A program made the position numbers and the translations under genes. From Micromussa lordhowensis (Eukaryota > Cnidaria > Anthozoa > Scleractinia > Lobophylliidae): a DNA stretch of 64,000 bases. Below, piece after piece: positions 60,801 through 61,599 of the stretch; position 1 is the first letter of the stretch, and each line of letters starts with the position of its first letter. Where the stretch lies: positions 7,501-71,500 of the forward strand of contig CAXHUQ010001431.1 in the NCBI GenBank assembly GCA_964020085.1, in the 5' to 3' direction. The notes beneath the pieces are model-generated. The model made no database searches. It was not told the origin of the DNA and was given only the letters and a program-made list of their open reading frames with translations.

Positions 60801-61599
60801 CTATATTGTGTGAGGGGTGGAGACCCTTTAGGATAACCTGATGTTTTTCATTTTGTTTCTCTTTGGCGTTATTAGGCCCAAACTATGGACGACGAATCTG
60901 ACTCGTCGTCGAGTGATGATGAAAGAGGTCACAGAGAAGATACAGAAAGCGATTTCGAAGAGGTAATCAGCGCGTTTGTCAAAATAGCTTTGGTACTCCC
61001 TACACCTGTAATGTTGAAGTCTCCCAATTCTTGGACGCTTTACAAGAGCTCAGTGGCGGTATTTTGAGTTATTTTGGCCACAGACAAAATTACCTTTAAA
61101 TTGAGGGAAATAGTGGTGTACTAAAATAGAAAAACACCAAATAGTTAACAACTATTCACCGAAGTGGAGGTGGCTAGCGGTGGATATTTAAATATCCACC
61201 GTTAGCCACCGACACTGAGGTGAATAGTTGTTTTAGTTTATACTAAAACAGTGAGATAGTAAACACCAAAAACAAATTAATTTTGATGATTTCTTCACTT
61301 TTCACGGATGCAAACCGGACGCCATTTTCTCTCGAGTTGCTCGGAGGTAAATAGCACAGGATATCCGGAGTTTTGACGAGCCAATCAGCGCGCGCCATCA
61401 ACGCTATCCACTGTTTTAGTATATACTAAATGATATTAACCCATAAAGGAACCAGGATGGTTAAGGATGGAGAAGATTGACTCGGATTTGAGAAATTTAG
61501 GCTGAACTTTTCAAGATACGCCAACCGTGATGAAGCCCCTGGTCGTTCCATGGACTAACTTTTCCTCTATTATTTTTGCAGCTCGATGACCCCAAATGA
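4759..61599 (+). CDS. LRPPRC: LRPPRC-like pentatricopeptide-repeat protein, C-terminal 879 residues, 33 exons (introns included in span)
   Basis: Exons: 4759-4817, 6091-6177, 7283-7321, 7985-8072, 9982-10086, 11345-11390, 15706-15857, 18224-18329, 19525-19562, 27253-27322, 28022-28079, 29397-29469, 32254-32338, 33017-33089, 33909-33936, 34860-34902, 36241-36326, 37354-37440, 43793-43858, 45044-45100, 46026-46124, 46706-46758, 49262-49342, 50569-50648, 52412-52510, 52999-53101, 54025-54155, 55329-55456, 56507-56575, 57921-58008, 59287-59444, 60876-60962, 61582-61599. They total 2640 nt in one open frame. Degenerate 35-residue PPR repeats run throughout (FEPDLDSYGALLTVYSEAGN; KPNDYTYSELMKTYIV), ending in an acidic Ser-rich tail. 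LRPPRC works with SLIRP in the mitochondrial matrix to stabilise and polyadenylate mRNAs. Human LRPPRC is about 1390 residues, so roughly 500 N-terminal residues and the targeting peptide lie upstream. Another long metazoan PPR protein is less likely given the length and exon number. Confidence 0.8.
5440..5610 (-). mobile_element. SINE fragment (family with conserved CTCTCTCC / GGACTAG core)
   Basis: The reverse complement shows the same order of motifs as the copy at 52645-52860: a GGGCGAGACA-like segment, GAGAGGCACC, then TTGGTCTAGCGTCCCATCC. It lies in intron 1 of the LRPPRC-like gene and is divergent. Confidence 0.55.
5855..5961. mobile_element. 107-bp perfect palindrome, MITE-like
   Basis: Two 48-bp arms (5855-5902 and 5914-5961) are exact reverse complements around an 11-bp centre. 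TA flanks both ends, fitting a TA target duplication. Ends read AGGGAGCTTAAGCACG. An ORF through it is meaningless. Confidence 0.85.
6091..6177 (+). CDS. LRPPRC: LRPPRC-like exon 2
   Basis: Acceptor GTGCAG, donor GTATGT. Encodes KILEFIKAANMPLTEQ and VFAALVRAYGVNG, a full PPR helix pair. Confidence 0.88.
6340..6770. mobile_element. MITE-like element with diverged inverted ends
   Basis: ACGAGTATGAGATTGAGTAA near 6361 is mirrored by TTACTCAATCTCCCACTCGT near 6723. It also contains the dispersed segment at 6468-6560 that recurs at 10778-10872. Confidence 0.45.
7283..7321 (+). CDS. LRPPRC: LRPPRC-like exon 3
   Basis: 39 bp. Acceptor TTCTTCAG, donor GTATGA. Encodes DPESARGVFDLMR, the second helix of a PPR. 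Confidence 0.85.
7985..8072 (+). CDS. LRPPRC: LRPPRC-like exon 4
   Basis: Acceptor TTTAACAG, donor GTTTTT (weak). Encodes ENGFEPDLDSYGALL and TVYSEAGNLEGIMK, a textbook PPR. Confidence 0.88.
8073..9981. other. Intron 4, no identifiable element
   Basis: AT-rich sequence with TACATGTA-type words. I see no coding signal, inverted ends or tandem structure. Confidence 0.5.
9982..10086 (+). CDS. LRPPRC: LRPPRC-like exon 5
   Basis: Acceptor CTCCATAG, donor GTATTG, phase 0 on both sides. Encodes TIDEMQEKHVYPHRKLY followed by LSLMDVMSKCGHTALIVE. The frame stays open by chance for 400 bp into the intron. Confidence 0.88.
10778..10872. repeat. Dispersed repeat, second copy at 6468-6560
   Basis: Both copies share CATTAAGG-like starts, GCAAATTGACC(A/G)GCT and GGAAAGTTT in the same order and spacing. 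Family not recognised. Confidence 0.5.
10886..11062. repeat. 59-bp tandem repeat, three copies
   Basis: Units at 10886-10944, 10945-11003 and 11004-11062 have equal length. Each starts ATGCGA(A/C)ACCACGCT and ends ACACTTG(T/C)AAAC or similar. It lies in intron 5, about 280 bp before exon 6. Confidence 0.9.
11345..11390 (+). CDS. LRPPRC: LRPPRC-like exon 6, 46-bp small exon
   Basis: Exon 5 ends in phase 0 and exon 7 needs one base from its predecessor, so an exon of 3n+1 must lie between. This one has a strong acceptor (TTTTCTTACAG), encodes VNFYLSPLSKEHSIL and ends before GTAAAA. The phase closes exactly, but the donor is weak. A transposon starts 150 bp downstream. Confidence 0.65.
11590..11662. 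repeat. Left 21-bp-period array of TCTCGCGAGA sites
   Basis: Sites at 11590-11599 and 11611-11620 are perfect. 11632-11641 (ACTCGCGAGA) and 11653-11662 (TCTCGCGGGA) each have one change. The 21-bp spacing is about two helical turns. Confidence 0.88.
12953..13753. mobile_element. MULE-like foldback element with long inverted repeats
   Basis: Arms 12953-13340 and 13371-13753 are near-complete inverted repeats around a 30-bp centre, starting GGGTGTAGACAAAACGTGG. The 9-bp sequence GTCTACTTC flanks both sides (12944-12952 and 13754-13762), a target duplication length typical of Mutator-like elements. Each arm has a purine tract of GGGGTCCAGAA-type repeats and a GCCGCCATATTG motif. It is nested in transposon 1. 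ORFs in the arms are shadows. Confidence 0.85.
14947..15019. repeat. Right 21-bp-period array of TCTCGCGAGA sites
   Basis: Four perfect TCTCGCGAGA palindromes at 14947, 14968, 14989 and 15010, again exactly 21 bp apart, 30-odd bp inside the right inverted end. Confidence 0.9.
15108..15164. repeat. Perfect 27-bp hairpin
   Basis: Arms 15108-15134 and 15138-15164 are exact reverse complements with a 3-bp loop. It lies 60 bp outside the right end of transposon 1. Confidence 0.85.
15706..15857 (+). CDS. LRPPRC: LRPPRC-like exon 7
   Basis: 152 bp. Acceptor TTTACTTAG, donor GTTAGT. Encodes LQKLMVAVTNRGEINTAF and LLLGHLSETAANTDYPHVNE. Only this frame is open. Confidence 0.88.
15912..16065 (-). mobile_element. 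tRNA-derived SINE, copy 1
   Basis: The reverse strand starts GGCATAGTGGCAAGAGCA (A-box-like), has GATTCAGGCC (B-box-like), then TGTGGGTCGAGTTTGT and GGTTTTTCTCCGTGTTA. The same order occurs on the + strand at 47945-48115. Ends are diverged. Confidence 0.65.
16757..17140 (+). pseudogene. RecQ-family helicase N-terminal fragment, frameshifted
   Basis: From an ATG at 16757 the frame reads LKHEQKLCLETVAQKRDV and then FGILPTGFGKSLFQLLP, a Walker A box (PTGFGKS) in RecQ context. The frame then shifts near 16990. The next frame holds VLVVTPLVSITKDQVEEL, the RecQ motif Ia region. Motifs II to VI are absent, so it cannot be an active helicase. RecQ-like genes carried by cnidarian repeats are my recollection, not a search result. 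Confidence 0.75.
17143..17520. repeat. 193-bp tandem duplication
   Basis: GCATTCATTACA starts at 17143 and again at 17336, and both copies run in parallel to CTCCTGTAGAAC / GTCCTGTAGAAC. It starts where the RecQ-like frame breaks down. Confidence 0.85.
18224..18329 (+). CDS. LRPPRC: LRPPRC-like exon 8
   Basis: Acceptor TTGTCCAG, donor GTAAGA. Encodes PLDVVMVTIHELEKLGVF and RNVHEDALDLAFGARNT, and leaves one base over. It lies about 80 bp after the end of a DNA transposon. Confidence 0.87.
18370..19101. mobile_element. Possible MITE host for a double-hairpin element
   Basis: TAATAGGCC near the left edge is mirrored by GGCCTATTA at the right. Inside are the palindrome GGAGAGCAAGACCTTGCTCTCC-like core near 18560 and the double-hairpin element at 18741-19042. 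The short ends make this tentative. Confidence 0.4.
18741..19042 (+). mobile_element. Double-hairpin MITE, copy 1
   Basis: Hairpin 1 is bounded by TAGTATAAATCTACTA (18741) and TAGTAGATTTATACTA (18921). Hairpin 2 follows directly, bounded by AACAATTAGATTAT and ATAATCTAATTGTT. Hairpin 1 holds CTGATTGGCTACG and a long internal stem (GCTACTCACTATCTAT mirrored). Confidence 0.82.
19525..19562 (+). CDS. LRPPRC: LRPPRC-like exon 9
   Basis: 38 bp. Acceptor TTTTGCAG, donor GTTAGT. Encodes EYCLAILQEMLQK. It is followed by a transposon-filled intron of 7.7 kb that contains the assembly gap. Confidence 0.85.
20501..20700. other. Assembly gap, 200 N
   Basis: Run of N in the sequence. The round length suggests an estimated or default gap inside the repeat complex of intron 9. 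Confidence 0.99.
21009..21109. repeat. Left TACGCGTA palindrome array
   Basis: Perfect TACGCGTA at 21009, 21033, 21041, 21063, 21085 and 21102, mostly 22 bp apart. Confidence 0.85.
22363..22594 (+). pseudogene. BEN-domain-like C-terminal coding fragment captured in transposon 2
   Basis: The frame reads VHLLRHMFTPSELEGRNVRG, then GGKLPLNAEKIIKIKEIVF, RFFPASLSQQDFVWRDCRKA and IDAYLRNRKV before a stop. The spacing of (L)L..(F/M)..EL...N..G..GK..L...K...I...V...(F)P.....W..C..AI fits the BEN domain, a DNA-binding and protein-interaction domain of chromatin proteins. It looks like a 3'-terminal exon: there is no start codon context, and AATAAA follows at about 22637. Whether it is expressed is unknown. 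Confidence 0.65.
22634..22642 (+). terminator. Poly(A) signal after the BEN-like fragment
   Basis: GGAATAAAT lies about 40 bp after the stop codon in AT-rich sequence that interrupts the tandem array, consistent with a captured 3' exon plus UTR. Confidence 0.5.
24083..24180. repeat. Right CGCG palindrome array
   Basis: Repeated ATATACGCGC, TGTGCGCGTATA and ATACGCGTATACGC words just inside the right end, mirroring the left array with more divergence. Confidence 0.8.
25094..25642 (-). pseudogene. LINE reverse transcriptase C-terminal part
   Basis: LPKTCLKTLYYCLVYPYLHY and IIVWGSTYKTNLRRLVSLQK are typical of CR1/Jockey-type ORF2. It is out of frame with the upstream FLGVVLDEHLT segment by one base and ends early, so it is a dead copy. 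Confidence 0.82.
25758..26185. mobile_element. TTAA-flanked foldback MITE inside the LINE
   Basis: Ends AGTGCACCTAACCCCAAA are mirrored at the right, with TTAA at 25754-25757 and 26186-26189, as expected for piggyBac or Kolobok types. The arms extend nearly to the centre and each has a TGACGTCA CRE-type palindrome. Confidence 0.85.
26152..26406 (-). pseudogene. LINE reverse transcriptase core with FADD box
   Basis: GPLFFLLYINDLSNVS and ELILFADDTNLFM carry the catalytic FADD motif. The frame runs into the foldback insertion, so the last residues are foreign. Confidence 0.82.
26672..27046. repeat. 231-bp-spaced direct duplication
   Basis: ACCAGAGATATGAAAA(G/T)TCAAAAC through GTCACACAAGTCGACG and GAGATGTAATCC occurs at about 26709 and again at about 26940. 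It lies in intron 9, not coding. Confidence 0.8.
27253..27322 (+). CDS. LRPPRC: LRPPRC-like exon 10
   Basis: 70 bp, located because exons 9 and 11 are out of phase without a 3n+1 exon. Acceptor CTATAG, donor GTACAA. Encodes GRCSFTTKQGITLQ and MEKLLAQIKG, joining smoothly to AQDVINLMAEYGMHPD. A minus-strand ORF over the same bases is a shadow. Confidence 0.72.
27862..27948 (-). mobile_element. Fragment of the 48.6-kb double-hairpin family
   Basis: The reverse complement matches 48609-48680 (ATAATCGTATCTATA, AAAATTCTCGATC, GCCTATTTGTCACGTAATCG). It is followed by an (AAT)n run. Confidence 0.7.
28022..28079 (+). CDS. LRPPRC: LRPPRC-like exon 11
   Basis: Acceptor TTCAACAG, donor GTAAGT. Encodes AQDVINLMAEYGMHPDAM, a typical PPR second helix and loop. 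Confidence 0.86.
28163..28484 (+). mobile_element. Double-hairpin MITE, copy 2
   Basis: Hairpin 1 ends are TTATTAAATTCTCAACC and GGTTGAGAATTTAATAA. Hairpin 2 follows with ACAATTATTCCA...TGGAATAATTGT around TTGGATATGAG/CTCATATCCAA. It has CTGATTGGTCACT near the left end. Confidence 0.8.
28936..29190 (+). mobile_element. Double-hairpin MITE, copy 3
   Basis: Same family as copy 1 (ATAAATCTACTAGTGTTC to TAATTGTTTAATAG), more diverged, with hairpin 2 partly lost. Confidence 0.8.
29397..29469 (+). CDS. LRPPRC: LRPPRC-like exon 12
   Basis: Acceptor CTCGACAG, donor GTAACG. Encodes LKYLLMSYGSPDVNDVE and TFLTLSK. The start could be off by one base in my counting; the end is firm. Confidence 0.85.
29470..32253. 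other. Intron 12, mostly unidentified
   Basis: AT-rich, no element boundaries found except a GC-richer block at 31370-31735 with two near-repeats (GATGTCTTCATCAACCAATC at about 31464 and GATGTCATCATCAGCCAATT at about 31522). These contain CRE-like and CCAAT-like words. No coding signal. Confidence 0.45.
32254..32338 (+). CDS. LRPPRC: LRPPRC-like exon 13
   Basis: Acceptor ATCTTTTAG, donor GTGAGT. Encodes GVPMSRNILGSMAKLV and MTTGQLDKLEKI. Confidence 0.87.
33017..33089 (+). CDS. LRPPRC: LRPPRC-like exon 14, GC donor
   Basis: Acceptor TTTCAG. Encodes EHAKQEGTNLQSIISGFE and TYMRER. The exon must end at AAAG with intron start GCATGT, because only that phase avoids a stop in exon 15. Confidence 0.8.
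33293..33349. repeat. 12-bp minisatellite, nearly five copies
   Basis: TCCATTCATTGC repeated at 33293, 33305, 33317 and 33329, with a partial fifth copy. Confidence 0.92.
33640..33760. repeat. Dispersed intronic repeat, related to 36640-36930
   Basis: The phrase TTCATCCACAGACTTAAAAGT with ACCACTTTGTACAGCATAA recurs in variants near 36650, 36750 and 36820 (GGTTTCATGCACAGACTTG, CGCCTTGTACAGCTTAA). It looks like an old ~100-bp tandem family in this gene's introns. Confidence 0.55.
33909..33936 (+). CDS. LRPPRC: LRPPRC-like exon 15, 28-bp microexon
   Basis: Acceptor CCTTTCAG, donor GTAAAT. Encodes SFDPHNGVM. The phase agrees on both sides. Confidence 0.75.
34860..34902 (+). CDS. LRPPRC: LRPPRC-like exon 16
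   Basis: 43 bp. Acceptor TGTTTTTAG, donor GTAAGT. Encodes ILEVLNKHDCCQGI. Confidence 0.82.
35071..35631 (+). mobile_element. Solo A2-B2 remnant of a Ngaro element
   Basis: Starts ATGTGGCTAAATGTAATTTAGGCAAAG and ends TTGATGAGTTTAA, paralleling 4065-4539, including GGTAAGTATTCCACTGA and GTTGCCATGG(A/T)TACCTCC. There are no ORFs between, so it is a solo, LTR-like remnant. It contains a 103-bp internal duplication (GCGGGCGCCCAAAGCTT at about 35203 and 35305). It lies in intron 16. Confidence 0.82.
36241..36326 (+). CDS. LRPPRC: LRPPRC-like exon 17
   Basis: Acceptor TTGTTTAG, donor GTAAGT. Encodes GIIANVFQESSDDGTKDN and AKLVSLLLKA. Confidence 0.87.
36962..37270 (+). mobile_element. Double-hairpin MITE, copy 4
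   Basis: Hairpin 1: TTAGTATCACC(C)AACTAGT against AACTAGTTAGGTGATACTAA. Hairpin 2: ACAATTAGACCC to GGGTCTAATTGT with the nested stem GGGTCAATAGCCCAT. It has TTGATTGGCTACGCTAC. Confidence 0.82.
37354..37440 (+). CDS. LRPPRC: LRPPRC-like exon 18
   Basis: Acceptor CTTTACAG, donor GTATTC, phase 0 on both sides. Encodes DLGHLLDSRAYTFLLNRF and VKLRMKDEFYK. Confidence 0.88.
37780..38250 (-). mobile_element. Possible LINE 3' tail
   Basis: A T-rich tract followed by ACTTACAATACAAATAAC-type sequence resembles a reversed LINE 3' UTR with poly(A). No coding part is attached, so this is tentative. Confidence 0.3.
39038..40163 (+). mobile_element. TTAA-type DNA transposon (inner, nested)
   Basis: Ends GGTATCATGGTAGGTGGAT are inverted, flanked by TTAA at 39034-39037 and 40164-40167. 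Its ORF is related to that of the outer element and runs the other way, so it is a related family inserted in opposite orientation. Confidence 0.85.
39399..39695 (+). pseudogene. Transposon protein N-terminal fragment (inner element)
   Basis: From the ATG at 39399: SGRKRKKTSCPFASAKKP, then ALSDRGPYYNQDEWLVED. It aligns by eye with the start of the 40456-41004 protein (AKKKKRSCLFLSA ... AESDKGSYFDQEQWLKE). It loses similarity and stops early, so it is a deletion derivative. Confidence 0.6.
40456..40956 (-). CDS. Transposon-encoded zinc-finger N-terminal domain (outer element)
   Basis: From MPAKKKKRS: basic start, acidic DEQ-rich middle, then a zinc-finger-like module CRFCQESVELVENL ... GLGSIWMFQCQNESC. 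Such C-x2-C ... C-x4-C modules precede the catalytic part in some cnidarian Mutator/Kolobok-like transposases; that placement is recollection. The catalytic core is missing. The frame extends 16 codons further upstream to 41004. Confidence 0.55.
   Translation of the reverse strand, partial: PAKKKKRSCLFLSAMARRKKPKDSFSSDWAEELAESDKGSYFDQEQWLKELNEQPSAECDSSLSSSTCSASWSKITVEEPLTDLESTETWQKFYGHAIVAGQRLQEKINESVTCRFCQESVELVENLGSKTGLGSIWMFQCQNESCPLLETNLLFPTMEKKAGRSR
41371..41490. repeat. 42-bp tandem repeat, three copies
   Basis: GCGCAGTGCATTCTGGTCCG and two following versions (GCGCA(G/A)AGCATTGTGGTCCG), each with CTGAAA(G/A)CGAGGCT, spaced 42 bp. Confidence 0.88.
41700..42890 (-). mobile_element. L1-Tx1-like LINE ORF2 C-terminal fragment
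   Basis: On the minus strand: LPPFYVEVLKQWQMTKDF, EEVIWNNRKILIDGNSVFYK, FLSFKNFCYQFKLKTPF and FKITMFQYKIIHNILAN, the region after RT in L1/Tx1 ORF2. The frame breaks after NILAN and resumes as KMSLFRAKISDNDVCPQF with a Cys/His end, then a tail segment (41729-41953). 5'-truncated and dead. Confidence 0.82.
43485..43715 (-). mobile_element. SINE, same family as 52645-52860
   Basis: The reverse complement has GGTGCCTCTCTCCTTCC, ATGGGTACCAGACGAG, GTTGGGG and GTAGAAACCCATCTGG in SINE order. It ends about 80 bp before exon 19. Confidence 0.6.
43793..43858 (+). CDS. LRPPRC: LRPPRC-like exon 19
   Basis: Acceptor TTTTTGTAG, donor GTAAGA. Encodes FVQMMKEQEVNLDEHQY and RVMLR, a PPR helix. It follows a 6.4-kb intron with nested transposons. 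Confidence 0.87.
44181..44507 (+). mobile_element. Double-hairpin MITE, copy 5
   Basis: Hairpin 1 is bounded by TACGATAAC and GTTATCGTA. Hairpin 2 follows, AACAAATTGATGTCAG to CTGACATCAATTTGTT, with long stem TTGACAAT...ATTGTCAA. It has CATTGGCTAATTT near the left end. Confidence 0.8.
45044..45100 (+). CDS. LRPPRC: LRPPRC-like exon 20
   Basis: Acceptor TTTCATAG, donor GTACAT. Encodes MMAFDGKAEAAQFCFNKCQ. Confidence 0.85.
46026..46124 (+). CDS. LRPPRC: LRPPRC-like exon 21
   Basis: Acceptor ACTTGTAG, donor GTACAG after CGG. Encodes EVEEPTEVDISYLITAY and ARCPEGGINLAEPRER. Confidence 0.85.
46706..46758 (+). CDS. LRPPRC: LRPPRC-like exon 22
   Basis: Acceptor TTTTTACAG, donor GTAAGT. Encodes NMKRITQLFKMLWNKGL. 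Confidence 0.86.
47652..47813. mobile_element. Foldback MITE
   Basis: Arms TTGTTGCCACCCAATTC ... GGGAGGTTACAATTGT and their reverse complement face each other across about 50 bp. Confidence 0.8.
47945..48115 (+). mobile_element. tRNA-derived SINE, copy 2
   Basis: TTAAGTGGCAAGAG, GGGTTCAAG (B-box-like), ATATGGATTGAGTTTGTTG and GATTTTTCTCTGAAGAC follow the order of the copy at 15912-16065. ORFs on both strands here are shadows. Confidence 0.65.
48205..48600 (+). mobile_element. 5'-truncated CR1/L2-like LINE with (ATT)n tail
   Basis: 48217-48379 encodes NRMTEGGRSFAVTTCQLWNS and LESFKNSYRNNLFDVQQ before a stop, the conserved C-terminal end of CR1/L2 ORF2. A short 3' UTR runs into (ATT)n from 48546, as CR1/L2 elements end in microsatellites rather than poly(A). 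Confidence 0.75.
48546..48611. repeat. (ATT)n microsatellite
   Basis: About 20 ATT units with one interruption, forming the tail of the LINE. Poly-Tyr ORFs through it are artefacts. Confidence 0.95.
48609..49052 (+). mobile_element. Double-hairpin MITE, copy 6
   Basis: Hairpin 1: AATCGTATCTATAAC against GTTATAGATACGATT, holding GTGATTGGTTCTCC. Hairpin 2: AGTAATTGGACG ... to TCCAATTACT, with stem CAATTCAGGGAGTAATCG mirrored. Confidence 0.8.
49058..49204. repeat. (TTA)n / (TTATTG)n microsatellite
   Basis: Compound repeat with about 15 TTATTG-type hexamers between TTA runs, ending 57 bp before exon 23. Poly-Leu ORFs are artefacts. Confidence 0.95.
49262..49342 (+). CDS. LRPPRC: LRPPRC-like exon 23
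   Basis: Acceptor CTCTTGTAG, donor GTAAGT. Encodes PTNKAKGAACIAYLQLG and QVERAEQIK. It lies 57 bp after a long trinucleotide/hexanucleotide microsatellite. Confidence 0.87.
49547..49969. mobile_element. TTAA-flanked MITE with long inverted ends
   Basis: Ends AGGCGGCGAAAT are mirrored at the right, with TTAA at 49543-49546 and 49970-49973 (one extra T at the right end). Arms of about 100 bp (ACCTTCAACTT, CATTGTTTCGTTGCAAG) match in inverted orientation. Confidence 0.78.
50569..50648 (+). CDS. LRPPRC: LRPPRC-like exon 24
   Basis: Acceptor CTCCCTAAG, donor GTAAGT. Encodes ILGVGEPKFRVLSQFMR and TYAYQGDVA. It lies about 80 bp before the Penelope fragment. Confidence 0.86.
50726..51425 (+). mobile_element. 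Penelope-like element fragment with inverted 5' part
   Basis: GIY-YIG endonuclease end of a Penelope-like retroelement plus 3' sequence (GACGAAGGGCTAACGGTCG). The first ~90 bp are inverted: the minus strand reads KKDQPGTFKCARTQCKTCPFI, the segment that normally precedes KISGPKRSIKI on the + strand. The reverse transcriptase is absent. It lies in intron 24. Confidence 0.85.
50825..51211 (+). pseudogene. Penelope GIY-YIG endonuclease fragment
   Basis: KISGPKRSIKITDHFTC, VIYCITCTLCKKLYIGETGR and RLGDRFREQLRDVE form the GIY-YIG core (Y-C-I ... Y-I-G-E-T, catalytic Arg in R-x-x-D/R-F-R-E). It ends GTLNPHGINERFSFN, typical of Penelope ORFs. There is no stop within it, but the upstream half is missing or inverted. 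Confidence 0.85.
51561..51805. mobile_element. MITE with TGAGTGTTGTAAAAG ends
   Basis: Inverted ends at 51561 and CTTTTCAACACTCA at 51792-51805. The interior has CCAATCAAAAC and CTGATTGGATAA. A related copy lies at 55516-55745 in opposite orientation. Confidence 0.72.
52040..52130 (+). mobile_element. Hairpin-2 remnant related to double-hairpin copy 2
   Basis: TTGTTGGATATGAAATGATT ... CTCGTGGAATGATTGTT parallels 28410-28484. Hairpin 1 may extend left to about 51840 but is not clear. Confidence 0.55.
52196..52265 (+). mobile_element. SINE 3' tail fragment
   Basis: CTAGTCGCTTCATGCTAAG and GATAAGTGCTGGCC match what I recall as the end of the 52645 SINE family in anthozoan sequence. Short and uncertain. 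Confidence 0.4.
52412..52510 (+). CDS. LRPPRC: LRPPRC-like exon 25
   Basis: Acceptor CCACTTCAG, donor GTAAGT. Encodes TLEFYNRLKQVMVSPTLP and PYIYNNLLRLYGFH. Confidence 0.88.
52645..52860 (+). mobile_element. tRNA-derived SINE, second family
   Basis: A degenerate tRNA-like head (GTGGCGCGGTCGAGG, GGTTGAGTTCTGG) is followed by TGTTGTGTTCCTGGACAAG, CACAGTGCCTCTCTCCACCC and CCTGCAATGGACTAGTATCC. Related copies lie at 5440-5610 and 43485-43715. Confidence 0.6.
52999..53101 (+). CDS. LRPPRC: LRPPRC-like exon 26
   Basis: Acceptor CTTTCTAG, donor GTAAGT. Encodes DPESQQKVLEEMKQNDA and KPNDYTYSELMKTYIV, a canonical PPR. Confidence 0.9.
53205..53465. mobile_element. MITE with YY1-like ends
   Basis: AATCCACCGTAGGAAAAAAG at 53210 is mirrored by CTTTTTTCCTACGGTGGATT at about 53440. 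Each arm carries AAGATGGCG(A/G)C, resembling the YY1 site. Confidence 0.75.
54025..54155 (+). CDS. LRPPRC: LRPPRC-like exon 27
   Basis: Acceptor TTTGCTAG, donor GTACGT. Encodes DDVTNAMKLFQDAKEQDL, FPSHSVCLQFLNCMARSG and QTEHFES. Confidence 0.89.
54228..54692 (+). mobile_element. Double-hairpin-type MITE, copy 7
   Basis: Starts with GTATTAGTAGAATTCTGC and CTGATCGGCTAAGCTAC. It ends with a hairpin GTTGATTCGGCCTTCGGCC / ATCAACTATCAC and CTCGTAATCTAATTGTT, close to hairpin 2 of copy 1. The first part is diverged. Confidence 0.6.
54697..54802 (+). mobile_element. Double-hairpin MITE, internally deleted copy
   Basis: CATCTACTAACGTTC, GCCGTTCTCTGATTGGTTAC and CTCATAGTCTAATTGCTTAATAG are the two ends of the copy-1 family joined directly. 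It abuts the previous element. Confidence 0.7.
55329..55456 (+). CDS. LRPPRC: LRPPRC-like exon 28
   Basis: Acceptor GTTCTATAG, donor GTGAGT. Encodes VDDIIANKIRFQISKDP, TRFLAGLVYSAVHAGKK and DLVLKLQL. Confidence 0.89.
55516..55745. mobile_element. MITE, TGAGTGTTGTAAA family, second copy
   Basis: Starts TGAGTGTTGTAAAG. Its reverse complement parallels 51561-51805 (GATTGGCT, CGTTTTCCCGCG, TTGATTGGTTC). The right end is diverged. Confidence 0.55.
56507..56575 (+). CDS. LRPPRC: LRPPRC-like exon 29
   Basis: Acceptor TTAATCTTAG, donor GTAAGT, phase 0 on both sides. Encodes EHEMKLSSQLFIRHARN and SGARGE. Confidence 0.88.
57478..57743 (+). mobile_element. Double-hairpin MITE, copy 8
   Basis: Very similar to copy 1: TAGTATAAATCTACTAGCG, CTGATTGGCTACGCTACTC, TAGTAGATTTATACTAAAAC, then AACAATTAGATTATTCGCTC to AATGTAATTGTT. 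Confidence 0.85.
57921..58008 (+). CDS. LRPPRC: LRPPRC-like exon 30
   Basis: Acceptor CATTGGTAG, donor GTAAGT. Encodes VDAVLRIIEFLKENNLEY and ATMYSSLINAY. Confidence 0.88.
58009..59286. other. Intron 30; holds the empty-site counterpart of the 61.1-kb insertion
   Basis: No element with clear ends. The stretch 58717-58880 is paralogous to 61043-61490 without the insertion present there. Confidence 0.6.
59287..59444 (+). CDS. LRPPRC: LRPPRC-like exon 31
   Basis: Acceptor CGTTTCAG, donor GTAAAA. Encodes ARRDLDSVKAVYNKLVED, GEKLDEAFLQHYNQILI and a Ser/Thr-rich end. A DNA transposon starts 73 bp downstream. Confidence 0.88.
59518..60305. mobile_element. PIF/Harbinger-like MITE
   Basis: Ends GGGACCGTTCATTTTTTATG are inverted, with TAA at 59515-59517 and 60306-60308, the 3-bp TWA target duplication of PIF/Harbinger. 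G-rich arms (AGGGGGGGCCAT) recur inside. No transposase. Confidence 0.83.
60876..60962 (+). CDS. LRPPRC: LRPPRC-like exon 32, acidic serine-rich
   Basis: Acceptor CGTTATTAG, donor GTAATC, phase 0 on both sides. Encodes DDESDSSSSDDERGHRED then TESDFEE, an acidic tail with possible CK2-type sites and no PPR character. Confidence 0.85.
61144..61431 (-). mobile_element. Double-hairpin MITE, copy 9, reverse orientation
   Basis: Here hairpin 2 comes first (AACAACTATTCACC ... GGTGAATAGTTGTT with stem GGTGGATATTTAAATATCCACC-like centre). Then hairpin 1 is bounded by TATACTAAAACAGTG and CACTGTTTTAGTATA. It has CCAATCAGCG near its right end. Confidence 0.8.
61582..61599 (+). CDS. LRPPRC: LRPPRC-like exon 33, terminal, with stop
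   Basis: Acceptor TATTTTTGCAG. Encodes LDDPK and TGA. It is the last coding exon and continues into the 3' UTR. Confidence 0.82.
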   Translation, partial: LDDPK

